Part shown: positions 24,050 through 33,412 of the stretch, one piece after another | How the letters are laid out: every line of letters starts with the position of its first letter | Numbering within the stretch: the stretch's first letter is position 1 | Assembly: GCA_028554645.1 (NCBI GenBank) | Contig: JAQOOI010000018.1 | Span: 682,001-746,000 of the forward strand | Source of the DNA: Omphalotus guepiniiformis | Taxonomy: Eukaryota; Basidiomycota; Agaricomycetes; Agaricales; Omphalotaceae | Direction of reading: 5' to 3' | DNA: 64,000 nucleotides | The notes under the pieces: generated by a model | Seen by the model: only the letters and a program-made list of their open reading frames with translations | The model's database searches: none | What the model was told of the DNA's origin: nothing | Made by a program: the position numbers and the translations under genes

Positions 24050-27000
24050 CTATCTCTTTGAAGAGCGAGCCCTGGTCTGCATTGGAGCATCCCAATCAGG
24101 TTCTTCTTCATCTACATCATTGTCAGATGCAGCTTCTTCATCAGTGAACTCTTCTAAGTCTTCATCATCAACAGGAATTCTCAACTGAGGAATACTGTCA
24201 AAGATATAATCCCTTTCAAGTTCACTATCTAACTCCGTGTTTTCATTAACCATGGCTTCTAGCTGTTCACTAGTCAAGTCTATAAGTTCATGAATGTTCT
24301 CAGGCAGTTCAATTGGTTCATATCTAGCAACATGGGGCAGTACTCTGAAGGCAGCAACCTTTTCTCTGAGTACAGTACCATCCATTTGGGCCACAATGTA
24401 GGATCCCCCTTTGGTTCTCCTTATTACAATCATGGGTCCCAAGTATCTAGGATACATTTTCCTGTCCAAGTTCTTCTCAACTTGTGTATTTCTGATTTGT
24501 ACTAATGTACCAGGTTTGAAATCAAAGTCTCTGATAACATTTCTGTATTCTTCTTCATATTGTCTTAAAGTATCCCTCTTGGTAGTATCTATCCTGGATA
24601 TCATTTCTTGAACATGGGTTCTATGTTTAGCTAGAGCTTGAGCTCTGTAGCCAATAAGTTCCTCATATGTCAGAATTCTATCTGGTAGTTTTACCAACCA
24701 AGTGGACTCAACAATATCTAAGGGTAAAATAGGTTCAGCACCGGTGACAAGGAAGTATGGTGAACATCCAAGTCCCTTTCTAGCTGTAATTCTATCTGCC
24801 CAGAAGACATGCTTGAGAAACCACCACCATCTCTTTAAATCTCCCCCTGTAGCTTTTGCAAGGGCAGTTCTAATGTCAAAGTGGGCTCTCTCAATCTTGC
24901 CATTGGCTTGTGAATTGTAAGGAGATATGTTAATCCCTTTAATTCCATATTTCTCTTCTAGCCATTTAAGCATAGCTCGCATTTGGGGTGCATTGTCAGT
25001 TACAACTTCATCAGGACAACCCCATCTGCATATAATATCATCAAAGAACCATTCTCCCAATGACCTAGCATTGTCAGATCTTAAAGCTCTTCCTTCAGAC
25101 CAAGATGATAGTGCACATCTGCCATGTACAACATCTTTGCAACCATTGCTTGCAGGTGATACTTTGAAAACATCAACATGAATCTTCTGAAACAGAGAGG
25201 GAGTGTGGGTAAGAGTGGGAGGAATTTTCAACAAGTCCATTTTGCGGTTCTGGCAGACTTGGCAGGATTTGACAAACCAATTGACATCACCATTCAAGTC
25301 TGGCCACCAAAAACGCTTTTCTATAAGAGCTTTTGTTGCAAACATTCCTTTATGTCCCAGATGATCATGAGCAGCATGCATCATGTACATCCTTTTCTCT
25401 TTAGGCACAACCAGTCTATGCTGGCCTCCTGTATCATCATTTCTCCTATAGAGACGACCATCTCTGTCTACAAAGAACTTTACAGCTCTGAATAAGAACT
25501 TTTTCTGGAGTGTCCCGCTCAATTGAGTTAGATACTGGTTTCCATGCAGATACCAGTCTCTAATTAAATCAAGTTGATCATCCAGCTCCTTTGTAGATGC
25601 AGATCTATGATCTTCCCGGTAAGGGTGTTCATGTGTCCATTCAGTACCTCCTTCAGGCACAACAAGAGTTTGAGCAAACTGCAACACCGAGTTAGATACT
25701 GGATATTGAGTTAGCAACAACGCTCTAATGGAATTCAGATGGCGTTCTTCTTCAATGGCTTCTTGCAAATCGTCTTCAAAGTCATCAATTGACTTAGCAA
25801 CATCCTGCAAGTAACCTCCTCTAGTATCTATTTCATCTTTAAAGGACTCAAACTCAAAGGGTGACTCAGTTTCACCATCTCCCATCCTGAATTTCACTGG
25901 TAGACCGTCATCTTCATCAATAAATGAATCAGGATCTCTAGACGCAGCTCTTTCAGTTGGTATGGTGCCCCTAGGGGGTCTTGATAAACCATCAGGTCCT
26001 TTGTGTTCAGTACCTTTGATGTGTACTAAGGTGAAGTGAAACTTCCTTATTTCTTCAATCCACCTGTTTATAGTTGCATTGGGACCACTACTGGGTTTGT
26101 CAAGCATGCCTTTAATGTAGCTTGCATCTGTTTCCACAGTAAGTTCCCTACATCCATATGTCTGGTAGTATGTTTGTTGTAAGGCCAACATCAAGCCATA
26201 AAGTTCTCTCTTAGGTTGGGAAAACCTTGCTTCTCTCTCATTTAAAGTAATAGAACCCATCCAATTGTAGTATTTCTTCTTAGGATCCAGAGGATCTGTC
26301 TGGTACAATTGAAAACCAACTGCCATCCATGAAGTATCTACTGAAAGGGTGATTCCAGAACTTAAATCATAGTCAATAGGACGGAGTGCTGGAGCATTCC
26401 TAATCCCATCTTTAATCATTTCTACAGCTTCCAACTCTGCAGGACCCATCTGGAACGGTACATCTCCAGTTAAGATTGTTAAAGGTCTAGCTTTCTTAGC
26501 ATAATCCTTTATGAACATCCTCATCTGACCAGCAGTGCCCAAAAATGACCGGATATCTTTCTTTTCAGACCATTTTGATGCATCACAAGTCAGAACAACC
26601 TCAGCTAGCCGTTCAACTGGTTTTTCTCCTTCATAACTGACATGATGTCCAACAACATCACCTTCAGCTACACAGATAAAAGCTTTGGTACCAGCAAAAG
26701 TACCACCAGCATGTTTCATTCTCTGTACAATTCTGTTCATATTCTGTAGATGCTCCCACACAAACCTTCTGATGCCAGAATTCTCAGGTATAGTCTCATA
26801 TCCTCCATCTGGAGTTTCATAACGAGTAGCTGGACCTTTTACTGGTACATCATCAATGTAAGGTTTAGTTACATGTGGAATTTCATCTCTGAAGATATAT
26901 GTAACATCATCATGATAGATAGGAACAGAGTTTGTCCAACCCATAGGTAACTTCACTAATCTATGTGGGCCAAAAGGTGTCTGGAAGGTTGTAAGGTCTC

Positions 27001-28144
27001 TTGAACTTTCATCAACCAGTCTCTCATCATAGCCAACAAAGATATCCAGCAATCCCAAACATGCTCTTCCAGAAAAGCTTCTAGCTATATCTGCAGTTGC
27101 AGGAGGAATTCCTGAATGTTGGATAGTCACTTTGTTGAGTGGTTCCAAACTGTGTACCAATCTTAAGCTTTTTCCATCTTTCTTTAAGACACAGAACCAT
27201 TTAGATCTATAGGATGAACTAGAAGGCTCATAGACACCAGCATCTATCTTGTCCTTGATCATCTTACACACTTGATCATAGATCCCTGGAGGTATAGGAA
27301 TATTCCTTTCCACCCAAGGTGTGTGAGGCAATACTGGAAACTTCACTGGAGGAAAGAACTCTGTATTAAAAGTTCCACCTTCAGATGCTTCCCATGCAAA
27401 TGATTTCTCTTGGACTTTCATGAGATGATGTACAAGCTTCATTTCTTCAGGCCATAAGAAACCTTCATTATGATTCTTGTCTATAATTTCTTTTCTTTCT
27501 TGAGTATACCTCTCCCCAGGAGTGAACTCTGGTGGATGAGTAGGTAGCTCAGGCATATCCTTTAACGGATTTCCTAGGATTTTTCTCTCAATTCGGAACT
27601 CTGCAGGCAATGTAGCTTTAACAGGTTTAACTTTTACAGCAACTGGTTTGTACTTTCTTGAAGCCAATACAGTTACTAACTCAGCAAACTTGTTTCCATT
27701 AGCATCTCTGCTCCATCTAGGTCTAAGAGGCAATTGTTTGTGTTTTTCTTTAACAGATTTACACTTATCAATCCTCTTTTGTTGACGCTTAGATACTGGT
27801 TCCTCATTGTATACAGGCGCTGGTGGAGTATCTAACTCCAGATTTTCATCCAAAGTTTGATTTTCACGCCAGGTACAGTACACCTGCTTCTTCTCAGAGT
27901 CTACAGAACGATTTAGATATGATCTAACCGTATCTGCAGCACCTTTATCTTTTTCTCTTATGGTGGATTCAGCTGCAAACACAAATGCTTCAGCCTTTTC
28001 AGGTTCTGAGAACAATTTCGCATCTGGCAGCTTAAATCCAGCAATGGTAGCATTTCCATCATCATCTATTTCAATACAAACAGCAACCTCTCCCTGATCT
28101 TCTATCAGTTCATTAAGGTCCGATGAAAATTTTGAGTCTCCCCT
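24050..28144 (-). CDS. Gypsy reverse transcriptase-RNase H-integrase ORF
   Basis: The frame is open from 28144 and contains no early ATG, so it is probably made by frameshifting from the protease frame. Counting from 28015: RT with LLDIFVGYDE (about 320-330) and catalytic YIDD (about 385); RNase H with SVDTSW (about 557), RELYGLML (about 602), ETDASYI (about 627) and DGLSRP (about 674); integrase zinc-binding His pair (about 881-886, HDHLGH) and Cys pair (917, 920); core D (about 947, HVDVF), D (about 1006, VTDNAP) and E (about 1041, NGKIERAH). The C-terminus is acidic with no chromodomain. The ORF is intact, consistent with recent activity. It copies element RNA into DNA and integrates it. 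Confidence 0.93.
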   Translation of the reverse strand, partial: RGDSKFSSDLNELIEDQGEVAVCIEIDDDGNATIAGFKLPDAKLFSEPEKAEAFVFAAESTIREKDKGAADTVRSYLNRSVDSEKKQVYCTWRENQTLDENLELDTPPAPVYNEEPVSKRQQKRIDKCKSVKEKHKQLPLRPRWSRDANGNKFAELVTVLASRKYKPVAVKVKPVKATLPAEFRIERKILGNPLKDMPELPTHPPEFTPGERYTQERKEIIDKNHNEGFLWPEEMKLVHHLMKVQEKSFAWEASEGGTFNTEFFPPVKFPVLPHTPWVERNIPIPPGIYDQVCKMIKDKIDAGVYEPSSSSYRSKWFCVLKKDGKSLRLVHSLEPLNKVTIQHSGIPPATADIARSFSGRACLGLLDIFVGYDERLVDESSRDLTTFQTPFGPHRLVKLPMGWTNSVPIYHDDVTYIFRDEIPHVTKPYIDDVPVKGPATRYETPDGGYETIPENSGIRRFVWEHLQNMNRIVQRMKHAGGTFAGTKAFICVAEGDVVGHHVSYEGEKPVERLAEVVLTCDASKWSEKKDIRSFLGTAGQMRMFIKDYAKKARPLTILTGDVPFQMGPAELEAVEMIKDGIRNAPALRPIDYDLSSGITLSVDTSWMAVGFQLYQTDPLDPKKKYYNWMGSITLNEREARFSQPKRELYGLMLALQQTYYQTYGCRELTVETDASYIKGMLDKPSSGPNATINRWIEEIRKFHFTLVHIKGTEHKGPDGLSRPPRGTIPTERAASRDPDSFIDEDDGLPVKFRMGDGETESPFEFESFKDEIDTRGGYLQDVAKSIDDFEDDLQEAIEEERHLNSIRALLLTQYPVSNSVLQFAQTLVVPEGGTEWTHEHPYREDHRSASTKELDDQLDLIRDWYLHGNQYLTQLSGTLQKKFLFRAVKFFVDRDGRLYRRNDDTGGQHRLVVPKEKRMYMMHAAHDHLGHKGMFATKALIEKRFWWPDLNGDVNWFVKSCQVCQNRKMDLLKIPPTLTHTPSLFQKIHVDVFKVSPASNGCKDVVHGRCALSSWSEGRALRSDNARSLGEWFFDDIICRWGCPDEVVTDNAPQMRAMLKWLEEKYGIKGINISPYNSQANGKIERAHFDIRTALAKATGGDLKRWWWFLKHVFWADRITARKGLGCSPYFLVTGAEPILPLDIVESTWLVKLPDRILTYEELIGYRAQALAKHRTHVQEMISRIDTTKRDTLRQYEEEYRNVIRDFDFKPGTLVQIRNTQVEKNLDRKMYPRYLGPMIVIRRTKGGSYIVAQMDGTVLREKVAAFRVLPHVARYEPIELPENIHELIDLTSEQLEAMVNENTELDSELERDYIFDSIPQLRIPVDDEDLEEFTDEEAASDNDVDEEEPDWDAPMQTRARSSKR

Positions 28145-29505
28145 TCAGGCTTGAGTGGGATACTCAAAGATTTTTGTGTTTCTGGGACAAGTTTTGGTTC
28201 ACCGGGTACAGGTTTGACCTTTACTCCATGACCTCTATCATATGTGCCCATTGTACACTTCATTTCGCTGTTTGGATCTGTGATAGTGATTTCTTGCTCT
28301 CCAGTCTCAAAGTTCCTAATCACACTGCTTGTCAACACATCAAATGGTCTCCCCAAGAGAACATCATAAGGCACTTTATCTATTACATGTATCTGCATAT
28401 AGATTGTAATCTCTCCAAAGGTAAATGGCACATTCCTAGCTAGTCCCCTTGTTGCTTGTAGTTGCCCATTTGCACTTTGCATATGGATTACTGTAGCAGG
28501 GTCCCATCTCAGGCCTAAACCAATTGCAACTCTAGTGTCCATTGATACAATTTGAGAGCCACTGTCAATGACTGTCTCAATTTGCTGGTCAGAGTAGTTT
28601 ATCTTTGAATAGATTGTCTTTAGACTGTCAGTCTGACTGGCTACTATAATGATCTTATCCCTTTCTTCTGAAGGAATATCTCGTTGATATTGATCCACAA
28701 CATCCTTGTGAACCACTGAACCTTTCTTAAGGTCATCTGTGTCTTCATCTAAGATAATAAACACATCTTCCCTCTCATAGGCCATATCATCAACATTAAC
28801 CATATAGGTTGCCTTAGACAGAGTATCATCTTCCTCAAGTTGAGTACCATACTCAGGATCATCTTCATCCCTAACCTCTTGAACAAATGCCTTTATAGGC
28901 CGTTTATACACTCTACTGTTCTTCAACTTTCTCTGCATGATTTTCTGTAGTGCAGGAGATATAGCAATGAGATCACCACTACTAATATCTATCTCAGACC
29001 TAAAGATTTTGTCTGCTATTTCTTCAGCAAGACCAGGTTTGAACAATGAGTTTCTAAGCTTGAAATCAGGCTCAGATTTGCGCAAAGGCTTTGTATAAAC
29101 AATAGCATTCTTTGTGTCACTATTCATTCCTTCTCTAGTTCTAGACTGAGTAATATCACCTTCCTTTGACTTATGTTGGCTCCCTACAGGCGCTCCCTTT
29201 GGTATAGGTGGCCTATCAATTGCCTTTACATTGTCAAATGGTCAGTTAGATACTCTCCGTGCAGTATCGAACTCCATGTCAGAGGGAGACTCAGGCTCCT
29301 CAGTGTCAAATTCAATAGGTAGCTCAAAACGAACTTGTTCTTTTCTCATGGCAGGGGGTCTGTATTTCTCCTTTTCAGATGGTTTCAAGGTGGGTAACAA
29401 GACTTCTATTTTCTTTCTCTTTGCAAGATTAAAATCCTCAGGAGTTTGACTTGCTCTGTGAGAAGGATGTTGTGAAAATACATCTTCTACACCAAACTCC
29501 TTCAT
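28105..29505 (-). pseudogene. Gypsy protease region, broken by one in-frame TGA
   Basis: 29505-29245 and 29241-28105 are the same reading frame separated only by TGA at 29244-29242. The first part is Lys/Glu-rich. The second carries the aspartic protease: ETVIDSGSQIVSMDT (active-site DSG), then HMQSANGQ and VPYDVLLGRPF, the typical flap and ILG-type blocks. The TGA arises at the end of an AGTATCTAACT motif copy. Either this copy is dead at this site, or the stop is read through or spliced around; both need comparison with other copies. Confidence 0.75.
28126..28132 (-). promoter_or_regulatory. candidate -1 ribosomal frameshift heptamer (A AAT TTT)
   Basis: In the protease frame the codons read CAA AAT TTT CAT, giving X_XXY_YYZ with X=A and Y=T. 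Slipping back one base gives AAA TTT in the RT frame. The RT frame is open only from 28144 and the protease frame ends at 28105, so the heptamer sits inside the 40-nt overlap where a shift would have to occur. Confidence 0.55.
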
Positions 29506-29513
29506 TGGAACCT

Positions 29514-31463
29514 CTAGTTTTTCGACTCAGAGGTACTATCTCTCTTCAGAATCTGCTTTTTCTCCGAGTTAGCAACTGGAGCTGAATTCTGTAGTGTAGT
29601 ACAAACATGACTGAACTGCGCAACAAGACTGTTTATAGCATCTAGTGAACTGTTTTGAGAAGGGCCTGCCATTACAGCAGTATCCTCTTCTTCAAAAGCA
29701 TACAGATTCTGGTCAACATGAGTGGGAGATTGGTCCCAACCATGTCTTCTGGCAATTTCCTCAATCTTATCTTTCTTAGACCGAGTATCTGAAGGATCAG
29801 CTCTTGGCCAATACACTCCATCTTTTAATGCCCATTTACCAGCACTGTTTTTGGTCATCCACCCCAACCTGATAAATCTAAGTTGATGGGGACAGTCCAC
29901 AGATCTATGTCCAGGTTCATCACACATGTAGCAATTGGAGTCAGAGTGAGAATTGTTATGAACAGAGGAGACCTGAGACGACCTAGGAGCACCATTGTGT
30001 CCATTTGAATTCATCCCAGACCCAGAATTTTGAATTGGAGCATTCATGTTCATTCTCATGGAGCTAGATGTTACTTGGGTCATTTTTGCCAAGTTAGCAA
30101 CTGTCTCTGAGAGCTTTGCAAGAGCTGCCAAATTCGATTCCTGAGCTTGTCTGATCTGATTAAACTGATTCTGGTGACTATCCACTGTAGCAGACAACTT
30201 CATTGCCCATTGGTCTGGTTCTGCCTTCACAGTAGTTGCTACTTGGTATGGATCATACAATTTCCTAGTAGCACTCTGTTCAGGTGTTGGAAGCGCTCTG
30301 GAGTAACCCTCAGCTATGCTAGGACCATTCATGAATAAACCAAAGTTATAACCACCTGCTCTTTTTACAGAACAGAGTTTCTCAGCCTCAGACATAACAT
30401 CTTTCAGAGTAAAAGGATCATCTTCTCTCTGAACATGTATGTGGCCATTGATTACTTTGTTTTCCAGACGATCCAGAAGCTTTCTTCTGAAAGGTTCATC
30501 CAATGCACTCAAGAAACCAGCAACAGCTTCTGAGTTAGATACTACAGGTGTAGCACCAGAGGACAGTTTCTCATATTCAATCTCATACTCTCTCTTAAAT
30601 GCCATCAGTTTCTGAATAGCACCAAGCACAATGAGTTTATATTCTTCTACAATAGCATAAAGCTTTTGTCTTGATCCCAGACCTCTGTCTGCAGATTCAG
30701 GAAAGTTCTTCATCAAAGCCTCCTTAAATGCAAGCCAATCTAAATTTCTGACTGCTTCAAGCCGTTGAAACTCTGCTTTAGTATGGAACTCCATATATCT
30801 GAGAGCCAACATGACCTTTGCAGCATCAGTCTTAGTTCCAGTGGAGACAAAGATATTCTCTAACTCTGCCAACCATGCAACTAATTCAGATGGATGTCTC
30901 TTGTCAAATATGGGTGCATGCTTCGAAACTTTTGGTAATTTCTCATTTTGCAACTCTAGGATTGCTGGGGCAGGTATCTGAATATCAGGTGCAATTCCCA
31001 AAGATAGTATCTCGCTCCGTGGAGTTAGATTCTCGGTGGGACCTTGCCCTTGAGTACCTTCTCCAGGATTAGCTTGTTCACTAGTGGTAGACATGTTGTT
31101 TCTTTTATCTTTCACAATCCTCACAGGTATTCTCTTATGAGTCAAGGAAAAGAATTGAGGACTATTAAGAAATTTCCTCTTATTTTTCTTGTATCTAGCT
31201 GAAAGTTCAGCAAACTCTGGAAGATTCCTTTCAGGAATAGGACTAAGGGATGATAGAGACGAAAGTGGACTAGATTCAGGTTCAGGTGACACTTCTTTCT
31301 CCTTTCCTTTTGAACTTTTCCTTCTGGGTAACTGGTTCAGAGGTAATTCTTCTGTTCCAGCTCTCACAGAATTTCTAGTTTGTCTAGGGTGGGTGCTTTT
31401 CCTTGAGCTGCTAATTTTGACAAAGCAAACTCGAAGTATATAGCTATGTTTTTCTTGCAACAA
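29514..31463 (-). CDS. Gypsy Gag
   Basis: The open frame is 649 codons, but the first ATG in a good context is at 31094 (MSTTSEQ); codons upstream of it still look coding (Ser/Pro/Lys-rich), so the real start may be upstream or spliced. Features: Gag core with GRLV-type helices around VAWLAELENIFVS and MEFHTKAEFQRLEAVRNLDW, a linker, then a canonical CCHC zinc knuckle CYMCDEPGHRSVDC near 29925. It stops at TAG 29516-29514, directly after GAAAAAC. Gag packages element RNA in virus-like particles. Confidence 0.88.
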   Translation of the reverse strand: MLQEKHSYILRVCFVKISSSRKSTHPRQTRNSVRAGTEELPLNQLPRRKSSKGKEKEVSPEPESSPLSSLSSLSPIPERNLPEFAELSARYKKNKRKFLNSPQFFSLTHKRIPVRIVKDKRNNMSTTSEQANPGEGTQGQGPTENLTPRSEILSLGIAPDIQIPAPAILELQNEKLPKVSKHAPIFDKRHPSELVAWLAELENIFVSTGTKTDAAKVMLALRYMEFHTKAEFQRLEAVRNLDWLAFKEALMKNFPESADRGLGSRQKLYAIVEEYKLIVLGAIQKLMAFKREYEIEYEKLSSGATPVVSNSEAVAGFLSALDEPFRRKLLDRLENKVINGHIHVQREDDPFTLKDVMSEAEKLCSVKRAGGYNFGLFMNGPSIAEGYSRALPTPEQSATRKLYDPYQVATTVKAEPDQWAMKLSATVDSHQNQFNQIRQAQESNLAALAKLSETVANLAKMTQVTSSSMRMNMNAPIQNSGSGMNSNGHNGAPRSSQVSSVHNNSHSDSNCYMCDEPGHRSVDCPHQLRFIRLGWMTKNSAGKWALKDGVYWPRADPSDTRSKKDKIEEIARRHGWDQSPTHVDQNLYAFEEEDTAVMAGPSQNSSLDAINSLVAQFSHVCTTLQNSAPVANSEKKQILKRDSTSESKN

Positions 31464-31584
31464 CTTCTATAAAGATGTAGTTGCTAACTGCAGAACAGAA
31501 CAAAGTTCAAGCAGGGGAATAGTCCAGATAGGTTCCAGACCCGTGCAAATAGCACAGAAGGGTTCAAATATCAAGTCTAAAGCC

Positions 31585-31604
31585 ACCCCTCGCGGTGGGC
31601 TCCA
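31585..31604 (-). other. Gypsy primer-binding site
   Basis: On the minus strand, five bases after the CA of the 5' LTR, TGGAGCCCACCGCGAGGG starts with the TGG that pairs with a tRNA CCA end. It would pair with a tRNA ending in GGUGGGCUCCA. A U before CCA is typical of tRNA-Cys, so tRNA-Cys is a reasonable but unproven primer. Confidence 0.6.
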
Positions 31605-31606
31605 GA

Positions 31607-33408
31607 TAATGTGCAAGAATTTGACTGAGAGGGAGTCTCAAGAAACAACCTCTAACTCAATTCTAGGGGGTTTGTGGAGGTGTGGCTGGCGTTGTCAAAG
31701 GTTCCGCACAGTTAAACTCGACAATCGAACTCAATACTGAGCTAGCAAGTGTCTGCAGTCCGCTCTGAACAGGGTATAAGTGACAGGGCAACTCAAAAAC
31801 ACAGGTTCAAGACAGAGGGCAACTAGTTTCTCAGGGGTTCAGGGGATGGTTCAGGGCAATAATCAGAGTGGGCAACTCGATCCAATGGTCCAAACAGTGA
31901 CAGTATCAATCAGAACAGTAGCAGCAACAGTTTCAGCAGGCAGAACAGCACAGACAGAACAGCAGGGACAGCAACAGTTTCAGTATCTCTCTCAAGGTTT
32001 GCCACAAGGGACTTTACAGAAGTTTGCACAACTGGTATATTTCTCTATAACTGAACTCCTAAGAGCCAGGCAATTTTCGTCTAGAAGAAGTTCTGCTTTG
32101 GTAGTGAGCCTAGGCAGTCCTAACTTAAGGAAAAATATCTACAAGTAGGTAGTTCTTATATACAGGTCAGGAAATAAATATAGTAAATCTCGAAAATGTA
32201 AGGGAATCTGAGCAGAGTAAATAGAATAGATAACAGAAAGACTAATTGAGCAGGGATTGGTGTCTTTTTAGGTATTTTTGTAGGTATTTTTCAGTTAGAT
32301 ACTGTCATGTATAGGTAACTTGGGTATAAAAATTGTTATAAAAATCGCTTTGTCCATATAATGGCTTGGCAATCAAGTCCAGGGTATCTAACCAGGGTGT
32401 ACAGCACGCAATATCAGTCCAGAATGGTGCCATATGACAACATCTTTTATGATTTTGAAATTTGCAACTCTTTTGGATTTCCTAACTGGGGGCTGCTGGT
32501 GAGGTTCCTAGCAGATCCAGTGGTTATTTCTTCGTTTCAGAGGTCATCTAGACCCTACTCCGTTGTTACTATCATCCACAAGCTGTACAGTAGCACATGT
32601 GTCTATCTGGCCAGATCTTGCATCTGATTTGTCTCCAGGAGGTACTTCTCCTTTTAGCTGGTTCTAGCAACAAGCTATGGGCAGTATTATGTCCCAATAA
32701 TCGTTTATTCTTCCCTATTTGGGTGTCTGGGTTCAGGGTATCACTCAGTTAGATGTTACATTTCAGAGGGATACTCCAGAATCAACATCTAGTTCCATGG
32801 TAGGATAGCTTGAGTATCTAACTCCATTCTTCAGAAATGACTTAGAGGATTTTTCCTCTTTAGCCAACAGACAAAGGTGGTTCACAAGTAGTAACACCAT
32901 CCTAAGCATAGTACCAAATGTACAACATATTTCTCTGGTCAGAACAATACAAGATTGTCTGCACTCTCAGTATTCAGTCTTTACAGCCAACCTGAGTTAG
33001 CAAGACCAGCTGGAGTTAGGTAGTCCAGTGGACTTAGATGTTTCTCAGATTGAATTGTAACTTCCATCATTCCCTTGGATTACAATCAAACAACACTCAT
33101 GAGAGTCTCTAGTCTTTAGAGGGTGGGTCTGACCAACTCAACTTAGCATGGAACATTGGTACTCCAATACAAAGTGAGAGGCAAAACTAGTATCTCTCTC
33201 CATGATCCCATTGGTCACAGTTGCTAAGTACCATATCATGTACTGTAGCTAACTCTACACTCAGGCTTGAGTAACTGAGTGTGTTCTCATGTTTCAACTA
33301 GCAGTCTGGGTGAACTCTAGTCCTCATTGTTCAGTTTCCAATGTTTGAACAACCAAAATCTTTCTCAATCTGCATGATTTCAAGCCTAGACCGCTTTTAG
33401 TCGCGACA
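31607..33408 (-). repeat. Gypsy 5' LTR
   Basis: Same 1,802-bp sequence as 20021-21822, with no difference found by eye. It carries the promoter of the minus-strand gag-pol transcript by family rule. Contains motif copies at 32293-32303 and 32813-32823. Confidence 0.92.
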
Positions 33409-33412
33409 GCGA
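33409..33412. other. Gypsy target-site duplication, right (GCGA)
   Basis: Matches 20017-20020. The Copia RT frame resumes immediately after it. Confidence 0.85.

Larger units (their letters stand above)
8404..32823. repeat. dispersed 11-bp motif AGTATCTAACT / AGTTAGATACT (19 copies)
   Basis: Exact copies start at 8404, 8434, 11097, 11617, 13075, 13105, 20707, 21227, 21877, 22997, 23449, 24005, 25526, 25690, 27827, 29244, 30533, 32293 and 32813. Most extend to GAGTATCTAACTC, whose ends are inverted (GAGT...ACTC). About a dozen near-matches also occur (for example 24234, 27789, 31022, 22882). They fall in LTRs, introns, spacers and coding DNA on both strands. With equal bases about 0.03 exact copies are expected by chance in 64 kb. 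I saw none outside these LTR elements. Confidence 0.85.
20021..33408 (-). mobile_element. Gypsy (Ty3-type) retrotransposon with an antisense gene
   Basis: The element is 13.4 kb, coded on the minus strand: 5' LTR 33408-31607, primer-binding site just inside it, gag, protease, RT-RNaseH-integrase, a 2.2-kb region with an opposite-strand spliced gene, polypurine tract, and 3' LTR 21822-20021. Integrase follows RNase H, which defines Gypsy. LTRs appear identical by eye over 1,802 bp, so insertion is recent. No chromodomain is visible at the integrase C-terminus. The element is large mainly because of its long LTRs and the extra 3' region. It has one in-frame stop in the protease frame, so autonomy is doubtful. 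Confidence 0.92.

Noticed and set aside
24050..24600. Chromodomain at the Gypsy integrase C-terminus
   Set aside because: The C-terminal 150 residues are acidic and lack the aromatic-cage pattern of chromodomains.
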